Source: Blastobasis lacticolella (taxonomy: Eukaryota > Arthropoda > Insecta > Lepidoptera > Blastobasidae). Taken from it: DNA of 64,000 bases. The stretch spans positions 20,399,584 through 20,463,583 of the forward strand of contig LR990043.1 of assembly GCA_905147135.1 (NCBI GenBank), in the 5' to 3' direction. The translations under genes and the position numbers were made by a program. The notes under the pieces were generated by a model. That model was not told where the DNA came from. It did not search any database and saw only the letters and a program-made list of their open reading frames with translations. Shown piece after piece: positions 21,801 through 31,775 of this stretch; positions within the stretch are counted from its first letter, which is position 1; each line of letters begins with the position of its first letter.

Positions 21801-22024
21801 GGATGTCAGTTTTAACAGAACACTTCGACAGTTAGAAACTGAACGAATTGAATAGAGCGAGTATTGTTCTAATATGTATATGAACGGGTCATGTAATTAA
21901 TATACCTACGAGTACCGGATCTTCCGTAGCGTTAACATGATCACTGCCATTGACTTCGCAGACACGTCACCAAAGTCTGTGAATACCGCAACAGCTTCAA
22001 ACTATTACCAGACGCTTCGATTTG

Positions 22025-22393
22025 GCTGGAGCCGACCAACCGTCAGTTGCAGTTGGTACCAATCCTTCATCATCTTCTTGGCGTTATGTCCCGGTTGCGC
22101 CCCAGACGGAACCGTCCGCACCGTCCGCAGTCGATACTAATCCTTACGATGTACAAAATACAGTCGCTTTTGGATTCATTCGGATGCGCGGGCAAGCCGA
22201 CCTTGGTCGAACGTCCAACCACGTCCCAAATGCGACTTTGTTTTATACTGTGTAAGGATTAGTATCAACTGAAACTGACAGTTGGTCGCTTCCAACCAAA
22301 ACGGAACCAGTATTAAACATCAGATACACTTTCCAAATTTTAGAATTTTTTTCTAAATCCTTACTAGGTATTAGTACCCAGTAAGGATTTAGA
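22025..22393. repeat. Nested inverted repeats sharing AATCCTTAC
   Basis: GACCAACCGTCAGTTGCAGT with ACCAATCCTT (22030-22066) is the reverse complement of AAGGATTAGTATCAACTGAA with CTGACAGTTGGTC (22254-22289), with a few mismatches. A separate perfect 14-bp hairpin lies at 22352-22365 and 22380-22393. AATCCTT or its complement occurs five times. It is probably a decayed MITE or two. Confidence 0.65.
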
Positions 22394-22695
22394 CAAAACT
22401 TGCAACGTAAGTAATTCCCCATCAATAACAATTCCAATGTTTGAACGTTTTAAAGTTTAACCCGAGCTTAACGCGAGCCAATTAGCGCCAATCCGCTCCT
22501 GGCCCTTAATTAAAGCATGTTGAACGTATGTTTAGAAACAAACCCATGTCAACGTCGAAATATTCGCGAAACACCGCGCGTAATAAGCCACCGCCACGAT
22601 CATGCTTCGCTGAGTGTTTAGACCTAACCGGCTATCTGAGTTTGGGATTTGATATACTTATTATATCCGTATATTCGTATTATAATAATAATAAT

Positions 22696-22892
22696 CATCT
22701 TGGCGCTAATGTCCCGGTTGTGCTCTTGCGCACGAGGGCCCGGGGTCCGCCTTGACCATGATCCAGGATTTGGCTGATCAGCTAATTACAGTGGAGCGAC
22801 TACCATCTGACCTTCGTGACTGAGCGGGATTCAAACCCGGTACCTGTCGCTTACGAGTTGGATACTTAACCGCTCGGCTACCGACGCTCCGA
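22696..22892 (-). mobile_element. SINE-1 copy, head present, body deleted
   Basis: On the minus strand the tRNA-like head GTCGGTAGCCGAGCGGTTAA with B box GGGTTTGAATCCC is complete. It joins after GTCACGAAGGTCAGATGG directly to the tail (GATCAAATC-type words, ending CGCCAAGATGAT). About 150 bp of body seen in other copies is missing. Confidence 0.85.
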
Positions 22893-22893
22893 A

Positions 22894-22923
22894 TATACCC
22901 GTATATACGAATATACGGGTATA
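22894..22923. repeat. Perfect 13-bp-arm palindrome between two SINEs
   Basis: TATACCCGTATAT and ATATACGGGTATA are exact reverse complements around ACGA. CCGTATATTCGT also borders the outer end of each neighbouring SINE (22667 and 23230 regions). Confidence 0.8.
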
Positions 22924-22930
22924 ATACGTA

Positions 22931-23224
22931 TGCGGCCATGTACCAATGATTATTTTCCGAGTTATGTGCATTAGTTACATACTAACCGATGCACTTACGG
23001 TGAGGGAAAACATCGTGATGAAACCTGCACATTCAGGTGTCTGAATGGGTAATCATGATCCAATCTGGTCAGGTTCCCATGGTAACAGGGTCACGGAGGT
23101 TAGATGGCAGTCGTTTCGCTGTAATGACCTGATCGGCCAAATGCTCGATCATGGTCAAGGCGGACCCCGGGCCCTCGTCCTCGAGAGCACAACCGGGACA
23201 TTAACACCAAGATGATTATTTTAT
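22931..23224 (+). mobile_element. SINE-1 copy without tRNA head
   Basis: GGCCATGTACCAATGATTAT, TAACCGATGCACTTACGGTG, ATCATGATCCAATCTGGTCA, GGTCACGGAGGTTAGATGGC, ATCATGGTCAAGGCGGACCC and ACACCAAGATGATT follow the full SINE-1 order. It faces the copy at 22696-22892. Confidence 0.85.
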
Positions 23225-23284
23225 TTTACCCGTATATTCGTTTGTGGGAGAGATGATTACGATGATGATGATTAAACGTTTCTA

Positions 23285-23475
23285 ATCCCCGACGAAAAAA
23301 AGATGGGTGTTGAACTTGGACGTCTGTATCTGTGGCTTTATGTATCTGTATGTCTGTGGCACCGTAGCTCCCGGATGGACCGATTTGGATGCGGCTCTAG
23401 TAAAAAGCCAAATCAATCGAGATGGATCTTAGCTTTGTTTCATTAAAATCGGTTCAGTAGTTCAAAAAATATATA
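23285..23475 (-). repeat. Family C repeat copy
   Basis: The plus strand reads GTAGCTCCCGGATGGACCGA and TTCATTAAAATCGGTTCAGT, the complement of family C words at 44600-44650 and 62160-62230. Confidence 0.65.
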
Positions 23476-23639
23476 GGTAGAAATAAAATTTTATAATTTA
23501 AAAAAATAAAAAAAATATATATATATTTTTTGATTAAAATTATCTATTTTGTTTAATGCCATTATTTAAATTCTAAAATTAATTAATGTGTCTAAAATTT
23601 GTATGTCGATGGCAAGTCGCAGAGGCTCCATTATACAAA

Positions 23640-23702
23640 ATCTGTATCTAACAACTGTATAACCTGTGTACCACAAATGAATAAATGATTATGATTATGA
23701 AA
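23640..23702 (+). repeat. LINE 3' end with (ATTATG) tail
   Basis: GAATAAATGATTATGATTAT matches the end of the LINE at 32929-34050; the AATAAA is at 23680-23685. Only the last ~60 bp remain. Confidence 0.65.
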
Positions 23703-23764
23703 GAATATTTGAGTATACACGTATGTAAACTTGGCCGGTGGTTATCCGACTTTTTCCGTGGTTA

Positions 23765-24180
23765 CTACTTACTTACTTACTGCGCTGGTTCAGCGACCAA
23801 AAGAGGATTTTGGCCTTTACACCAAAAGACGCCACTCATATCGATCCTGAACGGTTTCCTTCCATCTCGGCGTCTGAAGCTCGGATAGATCCTTTAGCAC
23901 TTCATCCAGCCTGTAGTATCTTCCTACTGGACGTTTCCAATTCGGACGTCCAGAGTAGGCTCTCTTCACAAGCGCGATCTTCTTCCATCCTCTCCAGGAG
24001 GATCAGGTCTCGCGGTCTTGGTCCCCATGAAGATATTGGGCTCGCGTACTAGCTCCTGGATTTAATTCGTTCGGATCCTCCAGCTGTCGTCCTCCCGTTT
24101 GGTGGGCCCAGAATTGTCCGCAACACTTTTCGTTCAGCTACCAAGAGCTTTTTCCTCTTATTTATCTGTCGGTAAGGTCA
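23765..24180 (-). pseudogene. LINE ORF2 C-terminal remnant with AGTA tail
   Basis: On the minus strand broken frames give GPPNGR, LLERMEEDRACEESLLW and DRYEWRLLV-type text, followed by GCTGAACCAGCGCAGTAAGT and a short AGTA run. This resembles the LERM..DR / W..LV finish of RTE- or L2-like LINEs. A second copy of the same 3' end is at 42250-42405. Frameshifts and stops make it non-functional. Confidence 0.6.
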
Positions 24181-24763
24181 TTTAAATATTTAAAGCCCTT
24201 AACATCTACGCTTCAATTCAATTCAATTTATTACACCCGTTTTATCGTATGTTGCAAAATAATAATTTACACGTTAAATTTTCCTAATTTTTAGATTATT
24301 TTTTTTATTATTTTCATCATCATCATCCACTTTATGCGTCTGTCTGTCTGTATATCCGCTAACCCTTCCTAAACTATGCAATACGAATTTCTGCCGAACA
24401 GTTTACATGTGCGAAGCCGGGGCGAGTCGTTAGTACAGTTTATTTTCGTAAACGTTTTTAAGGAATCCTTTTTAGTAAACGCGTACAAATTTACTTCTAA
24501 AAGAGAAAATGTTTGTATGTTGGGATGTTGGAGGTAATTCCGGAAACCATCTAACCGATTTACTTGATAGCTCTTCCAAAGTATACCTAACAATATCGAC
24601 TTTGCGGATGTCATGGAGGATTTAAAAAGTGAACTATCGTGTAGTCTTTAAGATTAAATTACTAAAATAAAGTTAATTATTAATTGTATTTTTACGTGTA
24701 GTTTGCTATAATATTGTTGTATTAGTTTATTGTCTTTATATTATGTACGCGTTCGCATATTTT
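24181..24763. other. Repeat debris, no gene recognised
   Basis: CAATTCAATTCAATTTATTA (24215-24235) and a CATCATCATCATCC run (24317-24330) look like retroposon ends. GGAGGTAATTCCGGAAACCA (24530-24549) is typical repeat wording. No intact element is visible. Confidence 0.4.
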
Positions 24764-25240
24764 TCTACCCCTGCCCTACCCTACCCTACTCTACATCTGC
24801 TTCTACCCTACCCCTACCCCTAACCTACCCTAAATCCACCCTACACCTACTTTTACCCTACACGTACTTTACCCGTACACCTCCTACACCAACTATCCTA
24901 CTCTACACCTGCTTCTACCCTTTCCCTGCCCCTAACCTACCCTAAATCTACCCTACACCCACCCTATACCTACCCTACACCAACCCTACACCTACCCTAC
25001 AACTACTTAACCCCTACCCCTACCCCTAACCTTCCCTACACCCAACCTATACCCATCCTACAACGATCCGGGATCTCAATAGAACGCAACCGGAACCCTT
25101 CTTACACCGCGTCCAAAGGCCCATCGCGACCCTACACCCACCCTATGCCGACCCAATACCTACGATACACCTTTCCTACACCTTACCTACACGTACTTTG
25201 CCTCTACCCACCCACCTTCTTTTTAAGTTACAAACCCCTG
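24764..25240. repeat. Degenerate CCCTAC array
   Basis: Irregular CCCTAC, CCCTACAC, CCCTAAC and CCCTACCC words fill ~470 bp. There is no regular unit length. Similar tracts at 35480-35575, 37440-37590 and 41800-41870 sit next to family D text, so this is probably the low-complexity part of that repeat. Confidence 0.85.
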
Positions 25241-26078
25241 TATTAAAAGCTAATAGAAAAAAGAAGAATTTATTCAAATCCTTATCCCTGATCCAATATC
25301 AATCCAACCGGAGGATACCTAAAATTAGTTAAACTAATTTCTCGAATCCGCGATTACAATAAGCGGAAGAAAAAACAACAAACTAATGACCGTTAATATA
25401 TTAAAGAAATACGGTTTTAATAAAACAAAGCAAATACATGTACCCTAACAGTGACAGGAATTCAAATGATCTCGTGTTGTACTTTACGAAATTAAAAAAA
25501 AGTGTAGGCACGCAACACGTTTATCTGCGTTTTAATTTTTTTAGCACAGTTTTTTTTAATAGGTACTTATTTTCTTTTATTTATTTTATCACGTGTATAA
25601 GGAGTAAATCTAGATATTTATTATATATAGACGCGAAGATGATTTTCCGGAATTCCGGTATTATTTAGTTCCGATATTTGTATCTAGTATAATGAATGGG
25701 AATGGTAATAATTTGGGAAAAGATAAAATCCTTTAATTAATAGTATTAAAACGACGAGTAATCAACGTGAAGGAATAACGTGCACCAAGGGGCAAACAGA
25801 AGGATTTACGTATTAGTTATCAATTGCGGAACTGCTATATCGGAATAACAGGTCGGAGATTCTGGAATTCCGATATCCATGCCCTAGTCGGGATCCCCAA
25901 ATTGAATTAAACTAATTTCTCAAACCTGCATTTACGATAAGCGGAACAGGAAACCACGTGTTATTGACCGTGTGTCATAAAGAATTTAATAGTTCGTTTA
26001 CTAACGAAATTTTATTACTCTCATTTCACGTGTAGCTATAAGTATCCGTAATTGCAGCCTTTAAACCAAATTGTGCGA
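25241..26078. other. Upstream region of the Kunitz gene; no gene recognised
   Basis: AT-rich. AATTGAATTAAACTAATTTC with a nearby GATAAGCGGAA occurs around 25900, and ATTAGTTAAACTAATTTC with CAATAAGCGGAA around 25325, a loose direct repeat of ~600 bp spacing. No binding sites can be asserted. Confidence 0.4.
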
Positions 26079-26112
26079 TATAAAGGAGAAACTATTTTCA
26101 TTCACATCAATT
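26079..26112 (+). promoter_or_regulatory. TATA box and initiator of the Kunitz gene
   Basis: TATAAA is at 26079-26084. An arthropod initiator-like TCAATT (26107-26112) puts its A 30 bp after the first T of the TATA box, the usual spacing. The start codon follows 26 bp later. A second TCATTC at 26098-26103 is closer than usual. TATA use fits a tissue- or stage-restricted secreted product; that is inference. Confidence 0.6.
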
Positions 26113-26137
26113 CGCAATAGCGCGCCAGAGGTTAACC

Positions 26138-28319
26138 ATGTTTCTGAAATTTGTGATAATTACTACACTCGCTTGCTTTCTGAAGAGAGCTAATGCTGGT
26201 AAGTTGATATTTGCATTATTGAAAAAGTTTTTTTTTAATATAATTTAGTTAATGTTGAGTGATCGCCGCCGCCCATGGACTCATCCAACAGCCAATGCTA
26301 TACATAAATTGGCACATTCTAAACATGTCATGGGGCCTTTACCTCCGCTGGTGCTCCCGCGGTGCTGGAACCCAAAGGTTGAACCCGCGATTGTGATAAA
26401 AGACTCGATGGAATGACAGTCACGCCTCGAACGCTAGGACGGCCCCTAGTCTAGTATGCTACGTGCATCGACACCCTCGCGTCGCCCCATCTTCCAGCCA
26501 CCACGTGTCAACCGGGTGCCGGTGCCGGCGCTGCTGAAAACGCCAAACGGTGTAAATACGCTGGTCTCGAGGGCCACTTCATATTTGTGCCGTTTGGGGC
26601 GGAAACTCTTGGGTCCGCTTTCCGACCATTCTTCCTCCACTTCGCCCGGTCTTTGGCATCCACCCATCGTAAGCCATTGGCTCTAGCATCCGATATCGCT
26701 TCCTGGGCCTCCCGCGGGGTCCCTTTCTTGATACCAGCAGGTTTAGATATGTCACGAATGTACTCATTAAGCACTCGGTCAAGTTGTTTTAGGCTCACAT
26801 CAACCGCAGCTATTTTATTTGTACAGACATAACCAAGCAGCCAAATTACTCAATCTCAATTTAGCTTTCATACGGCCTCATTGGTGTAAAAGTATTATAA
26901 CTAGAGCTGGAAATTGTAGGGGCATTTTGATAAGGACGATAATAACAGGATAGGCAGAGATTATCGAGTGCCACTAACTTCGATCCCGACACCGTTTTAA
27001 TTAACAAAACTAACGGTTTTTACAAACTGTGACATAATCTATACATAGTATAAAACAAAGTCGCTTTCTGCCGTCTATCCATATGTATGTATCTATGTAC
27101 ACTTAGATCTTTTAAGCTACGCAACGGATTTTAATGCGGTTTTCAACAATAGATAGAGTGGTTCACAAGGAAGGTTAAAACCAAGAAAAAAAGATAGGTA
27201 GGGGCAAGCGAACGAAGTCGCGCCGGGTAATATAATAAAGCAAAGTCCTCAAGAAAGATCGGCTGGAACGATTTTTATGATCTTTGAAATGTTGGATTTG
27301 TCCCTGCCCTCAAATAGCAGTCAAACTTGTAAAAGAAAAACGGTAGTCAGGGGTTTGGTAGGATAGGATAGGGTAGGTTTGAGTAGGGTTAGAGTACAGG
27401 CACGGTAGAGTAGTACGAAACCACGCGAACGAAATCCTGAGGGGCCAGTAAATAACTACATAAAGACCAAAAACGGAACCTATGCATTTTTTTTTTTATA
27501 TCATACGGTAGGCAAACAGGCAAGCGGGCCACCTGATGGAAAGTGGTCACCACTGCCTATAGACATTAGCAACACCAAGAGTATCGCTAATGCGTTGCCC
27601 ACCTCTATAACACGTTGCTCTGGCAGCAAAAAGCAAATGCCACTCTACTGCCAAAGCCACGGTTCCCCAAATCCCCACCCCATGGAGCACTGGAAACCTT
27701 ACTCACCGGCAGAAACACAATACTATTTAAAAGAGTATTATTTAGCTGCGATATTCTGTAAGGTGGAGGTACTTCCCCAGTCGGGCGGCTCCAATTCGAA
27801 CGAGATACCCCGCTATGCCCTACCTCTCTTAATAACAACACGATTTATTTTACAGTAACGCCTTACGCCTGCCATGCCAAATTCCGGACCGACGACTGTG
27901 GAATGAAGCCCACTCCTGTGATGTATTACTGGAAGTCAGGCTCTAGATGTGAAGTTGGATATTGGAGAGGATGTTTACCAAACCTGAACATGTTCGTCGA
28001 CGAATACGAATGCGTGTCGACTTGTATCTTCTCTGCTAGGGCGGTCCCATCTGATTACCATTCATTGAATGCGATAGACGATTATGGTCTAGATGATATA
28101 CCGATTCCAGAAGATGATAACCTTACAGGTAATAGCACAGGCAACGATACAGGGGGTAACGGGACGGACGGAGGCGGAGAGGAAGGTGGCAATGAGACAG
28201 ATGGCGGTGGTGGAGACGGAGCCGATGGTGAAGACGGAGGCAATAGTGAAAACGGAGGCGGTGGTGGTGAGGAAGAAGGTGGTGGTGACACCCCGCCTGA
28301 CGCAGCACCAGAAGCATAA
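26138..28319 (+). CDS. Secreted Kunitz-fold protein with acidic, glycine-rich, sequon-rich tail (two exons: 26138-26198, 27856-28319)
   Basis: Exon 1 (61 nt) starts at AACCATG and ends at a GTAAGT donor. Exon 2 starts after TTATTTTACAG and ends at TAA 28317-28319. The join is in phase and gives 174 aa. Residues 1-20 form a signal peptide with an ANA cleavage motif. Residues 26-77 form one Kunitz/BPTI domain with Cys at 26, 35, 52, 60, 73 and 77. The spacings 9-17-8-13-4 match BPTI (9-16-8-13-4), and YYW, GC and the NxF of the core (N65, F67) are kept. The residue after Cys35, the P1 position, is Gly, so trypsin-like inhibition is unlikely. Residues ~95-174 are low complexity, rich in G, D, E, N and T, with five N-x-T sequons (109, 113, 117, 122, 133) and no cysteine. 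It should be secreted. Function is unknown: inhibitor, toxin-like or structural roles are all possible. Confidence 0.85.
26450..26800 (-). pseudogene. LINE ORF2 C-terminal remnant inside the intron
   Basis: Minus-strand frames contain RGRPRKRY and DAKDRAKWRKNGRKADP. They resemble the RGRP-x-KRW ... DRA-x-WRR-x-x-x-x-ADP finish of RTE/L2-type LINE proteins. At least one frameshift separates the two motifs, and no RT core remains. Confidence 0.65.
27040..27240 (-). repeat. Family D repeat copy
   Basis: GTATAAAACAAAGTCGCTTT, AGCTACGCAACGGATTTTAA and CAATAGATAGAGTGGTTC are the reverse of family D words at 41880-41960 and 55290-55345. Confidence 0.65.
27488..27840 (-). mobile_element. Family A retroposon copy next to the exon 2 splice acceptor
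   Basis: A T run (27488-27498) starts the copy, so its A tail points left. ACGGTAGGCAAACAGGCAAG, ACCACTGCCTATAGACATTA, AACACGTTGCTCTGGCAGC and CTTCCCCAGTCGGGCGGCTC follow. It is one of the longest family A copies here, ~350 bp. Confidence 0.75.
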
Positions 28320-30000
28320 AAACTCAGAGTCAAAATAATAACGAGTCCGATAAGCTCAATGAGAAACTTTCATACAGGCTTATTATCATAATGATTACCT
28401 ATATGGTTACCTATGTAGTTTTAAATCGACATCAAATGCCGATTAACGATTTTTTATTTTTGTGTAAATTCGTAGAAAATTCGGAGAAGTGGGCCACCTG
28501 ATGGAAAGTGGTCACCGCTATTCCGCTGATACACCGATTAACAGTAATCCGATTTTGTTACCCTGACACCAATTTGGATACCGTATTATAGGTATACCTA
28601 TTGTTAGTAAGCTATTTGAAAAACATTGCCTAATTTCTCGCGCAGCATAAAGTATAAACTTTAGCGACAATCAGATATATCACAAAAAATGCCAATGAAA
28701 TATTTCTAAACACGCTGAAATATGAAAAACAATACAACGGGAAATCTGTTCGTTCTAAATAGAAGTATGTGCTCTATGGAACTCATTTATTTTATAAAAA
28801 TGGTATATCTTGTCAACGAGCAATATACCGTATATACCGTACCGTTGGTATACAAATCGGCTCCAAATTGTATATGTGATAAAAATAACCTATGACCAAG
28901 TAAAGAAGTGGACATGAAACGACTTAATATTAAGCGTGCCTTAAAATTATAAAAAATATCATTTTTTCATAGGCAAAGATCATTGGCAGATCCAATACTA
29001 AATTAAGGATGAAAGTGGCACTCTGGTGCACCGACCGCAAGTTGCCGCAATATTATATACTATTATATATTATAACCTTTACCTGCAGTTGAACTGCCTC
29101 ATGGGCCACTGTTAATCTTCCTTTCTCGGTCTAAGAAAATAAACATTTGCCTGTTTTGACAAACAAGAATCTAGTCCTTATAGGGAACTGAATGTTGACA
29201 GCAACCATTCCTCACTTTGGGCAGCTGTCTCTTTGATATATTGTTATTGTACAAAACATAGACCAGAACAGGTTGATCTTTAGTTACTAAGCAAGCTTTG
29301 AGCCCTAGAAGGACGTGAGAAGATCTCATTGTACTGGTTTATCCAACCAGGGCATATATTGACGCTATATCGAATGGAACTGGTGGTATAACTCACGTTT
29401 TGTGGTGTCTAGGGTGTTCAGGCTATATATGCTCTCAGCAATATATACATACGTATTGTATAAGAGATACATTTAGCTATTAGAAAAAAAAACATAGGTA
29501 TGTAATAGATATTCTTGAAATTTTAATAGACAAAATATTTTTCCTACTGTTTCTAATATTCTTTTCTTAGATTACGTTCTTTTAGTGAACTCTGTAAGTA
29601 TGTAATAGTTGTAAATCTCTGTAATGTGTTTAGGTACCAATGTTGTATTATACAAGTTTTATCTGTAGGTATACATCAGTGATAAATAATGTTAGCCAAT
29701 TTAATGTAAATATTAGTTATGTTCAAATTAGATAAAGATTTATTCTTGGCAGGCCGGCCTTTACAATATAAGCTTCATCTAGATATACTTAGGATTATAA
29801 GAAATATAAGTCTCTATATGAAAATATAACATGGTAAATTTAATTAACCCCGTTTACCCCAGTTACCCCCAGTCCACTTGACTTCACAGACTTGAGCTGC
29901 CTCCAAACTAGTGGAGGGTTTTTTATTCGACCCAATGACAAACGAGCAGACAGTTCACCTCAAATATCACAGATCACATGCCATTAATATCCCATACAGT
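28320..30000. other. 3' flank of the Kunitz gene; no further gene recognised
   Basis: There is no AATAAA within the first 300 bp after the stop, so the polyadenylation site is unassigned. A short family A scrap, GTGGGCCACCTGATGGAAAG, occurs at 28489-28508. The rest is AT-rich. Confidence 0.45.
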
Positions 30001-31434
30001 TCATCATATCAGCCAGAAGACAGAGATCTCCACAAAGACCGTTCCAGTGCTTTCCGCATCCAGCTGATCCGCATCCGCATTTACCAGGTCATCGGTCCAC
30101 CTTGTCAGGCCTACCCACGCTGCGTCTTTCGGTACGTGGTTGCCACTCAATAACTTTACTGCCCCATCGGCCATCTGTTCTTCGAGCTATGTGCCCCCAT
30201 ACCTACTGCCCACCCCAGTGCCCACTGCCACTTCAGTCTGGCAATCCTTACGAGCTATGTCGGTGACCTTGGTTTGCTTGCGGATATCCTTATTTATGAT
30301 TCGATCGCGCAACAAGACTCCGAGCATAGCCCTTTCCATTGCCCGTTGGGTAACAGTGAGCTTTCTTATAAGGCCCATAGTGAGCGGCCATGTTTCAATT
30401 CCGTAGGTCATCACTGACAACACACATTGTTCAAAGACCTTCGTCTTGAGACACTGCGGTAATTTTGACGACAATATATGGCGTAGCTTCCCGAACGCTG
30501 CCCAACCGAGTTGGAAACGTCAATTGACCTCTTTCTCGAAATAAGACCTACCTAGCTGGACTATTTTTCCTAGGTATGTATAGTCGTCAACAACTTCAAG
30601 TGGAGTGCCTCCAACTGTCATTGGAATAGGCACAACGTGGACATTCGATATAATTTTCGTCTTGTTCATGTTCATTTGAAGACCTACTTGTTGAGAGGCA
30701 TTACAGAGGTTATTAGGCATTTTGCCTAAGTCTTCCAGAGTTTTAGTCATGACTACGATATCATAAACAAATGTGAGGTGAGTGAGGTACTCACCGTTAA
30801 TATTGTTGCCAAGTCCGTCCCAGTCCAGAAGCTTAAAGATATCCTCCAGTGCAGCGGTGAATAACTTCGGCGATATTACATCACCTTGTCTTATACCTCG
30901 CTGCAGCTGAATAGGCTCTGTGGTCTTGTCTTGGAGACGAACTGACATAGTGGCGTTTTCGTACAAACACTTCAGTGCTTCAATATATCGATAGTCAATT
31001 TGGCACCGCTATAGAGACTGGAGCACTTCCCACGTTTCGATCGAATCGAAGGCTTTCTCATAGTCTACAAACGACATGCATAATGGCCGGATATACACTT
31101 CGGTCTTCTGTATAACCTGCCGCAGCGTATGAATGTGGTATATAGTACTAAAACCTATATGGAACCCGGCTTGTTCGGGAGGCTGAAAGTCATCAAATCT
31201 GCGTGCGAGACGATTCGTAATGTCTCTCGAAAATAGGTTATACATATGCGTCAGCAGCGATATTAGTCTGAAGTTCAAGAGAGCCGTATCACATTTATTG
31301 AAAAACAATATCACTATGCTTCTGTGCCATGATTCTGGCGTTTTATGGTCAGCTACTAGAATAGAATGGTCTCAGGTTTGTCACCAGCTTTCAGAAGCTC
31401 AGCCGTAATTCCATCATCACCCGGCGCATTGTAT
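30001..31434 (-). pseudogene. RTE-type LINE, 5'-truncated, broken reverse transcriptase
   Basis: Read leftwards it carries RT text (FRLISLLTHMYNLFSR, FDDFQPPEQAGF, SFVDYEKAFDS), then IRQGDVISPKLF, the palm, GGTPLEVVDDYTYLG and the C-terminal LTMGLIRKLTVTQRAMERAM. The three frames are separated by stops or frameshifts. The catalytic YADD region reads FVYDIVV, so the double Asp is lost. It begins inside the NN-x-APG-DD segment and ends in a short ATGATGAACTG-like tail near 30001. It is about twice as complete through the palm as the copy at 35667-36880. Confidence 0.9.
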
Positions 31435-31439
31435 ATTGC

Positions 31440-31775
31440 CATAATTCATAATGGGTTGGCGAACGCAGTGCAGTTGATGTAAATCTACCCAGAAAGATGC
31501 TGCTGCCCATCTTCCGGATTTGTCCCTTAGTCGCCTTTTACGACACCCACGGGAAGAGATGGGGTGGTGCTATTCTTTGAGGTGGCGGCACAACATACCA
31601 CCAAACAGTTCACTTTGCAATAATCTCTACGCTTGACAAGCGGGTTCAGAAACGCTGCTGCCCATTTTCTGGTCTCAGCCATTAGTCGCCTTTTACTATA
31701 CCTTGTCAGAGGGTTTATACAATTCATCTCCGCCGGACACCACTGGTTTGGAGGAGGCCACGGCTAACTATCATC
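31440..31775 (-). repeat. Two tandem partial family B-like repeats
   Basis: CATCTTCCGGATTTGTCCCT with TTAGTCGCCTTTTACGACAC (31508-31553) and CAATAATCTCTACGCTTGAC with GTCGCCTTTTACTATACC (31617-31705) are both family B-related but diverged from the GTCGTACAAGGCGAC copies. Confidence 0.6.

Larger units (their letters stand above)
26199..27855 (+). other. Phase-1 intron of the Kunitz gene, filled with retroposon debris
   Basis: GTAAGT donor at 26199-26204 and TTATTTTACAG acceptor ending at 27855 bracket 1657 bp. Inside are a LINE C-terminal fragment (minus), a family D copy (minus) and a family A copy (minus) whose inner end lies only ~15-30 bp from the acceptor. Confidence 0.85.

Noticed and set aside
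24764..25240. Interstitial telomere
   Set aside because: Insect telomeres are (TTAGG)n; this tract is mostly CCCTAC with irregular spacing and no TTAGG register.
28082..28333. Proline/serine-rich minus-strand frame
   Set aside because: It is the complement of the Gly/Asp/Glu-rich tail codons of the Kunitz gene.
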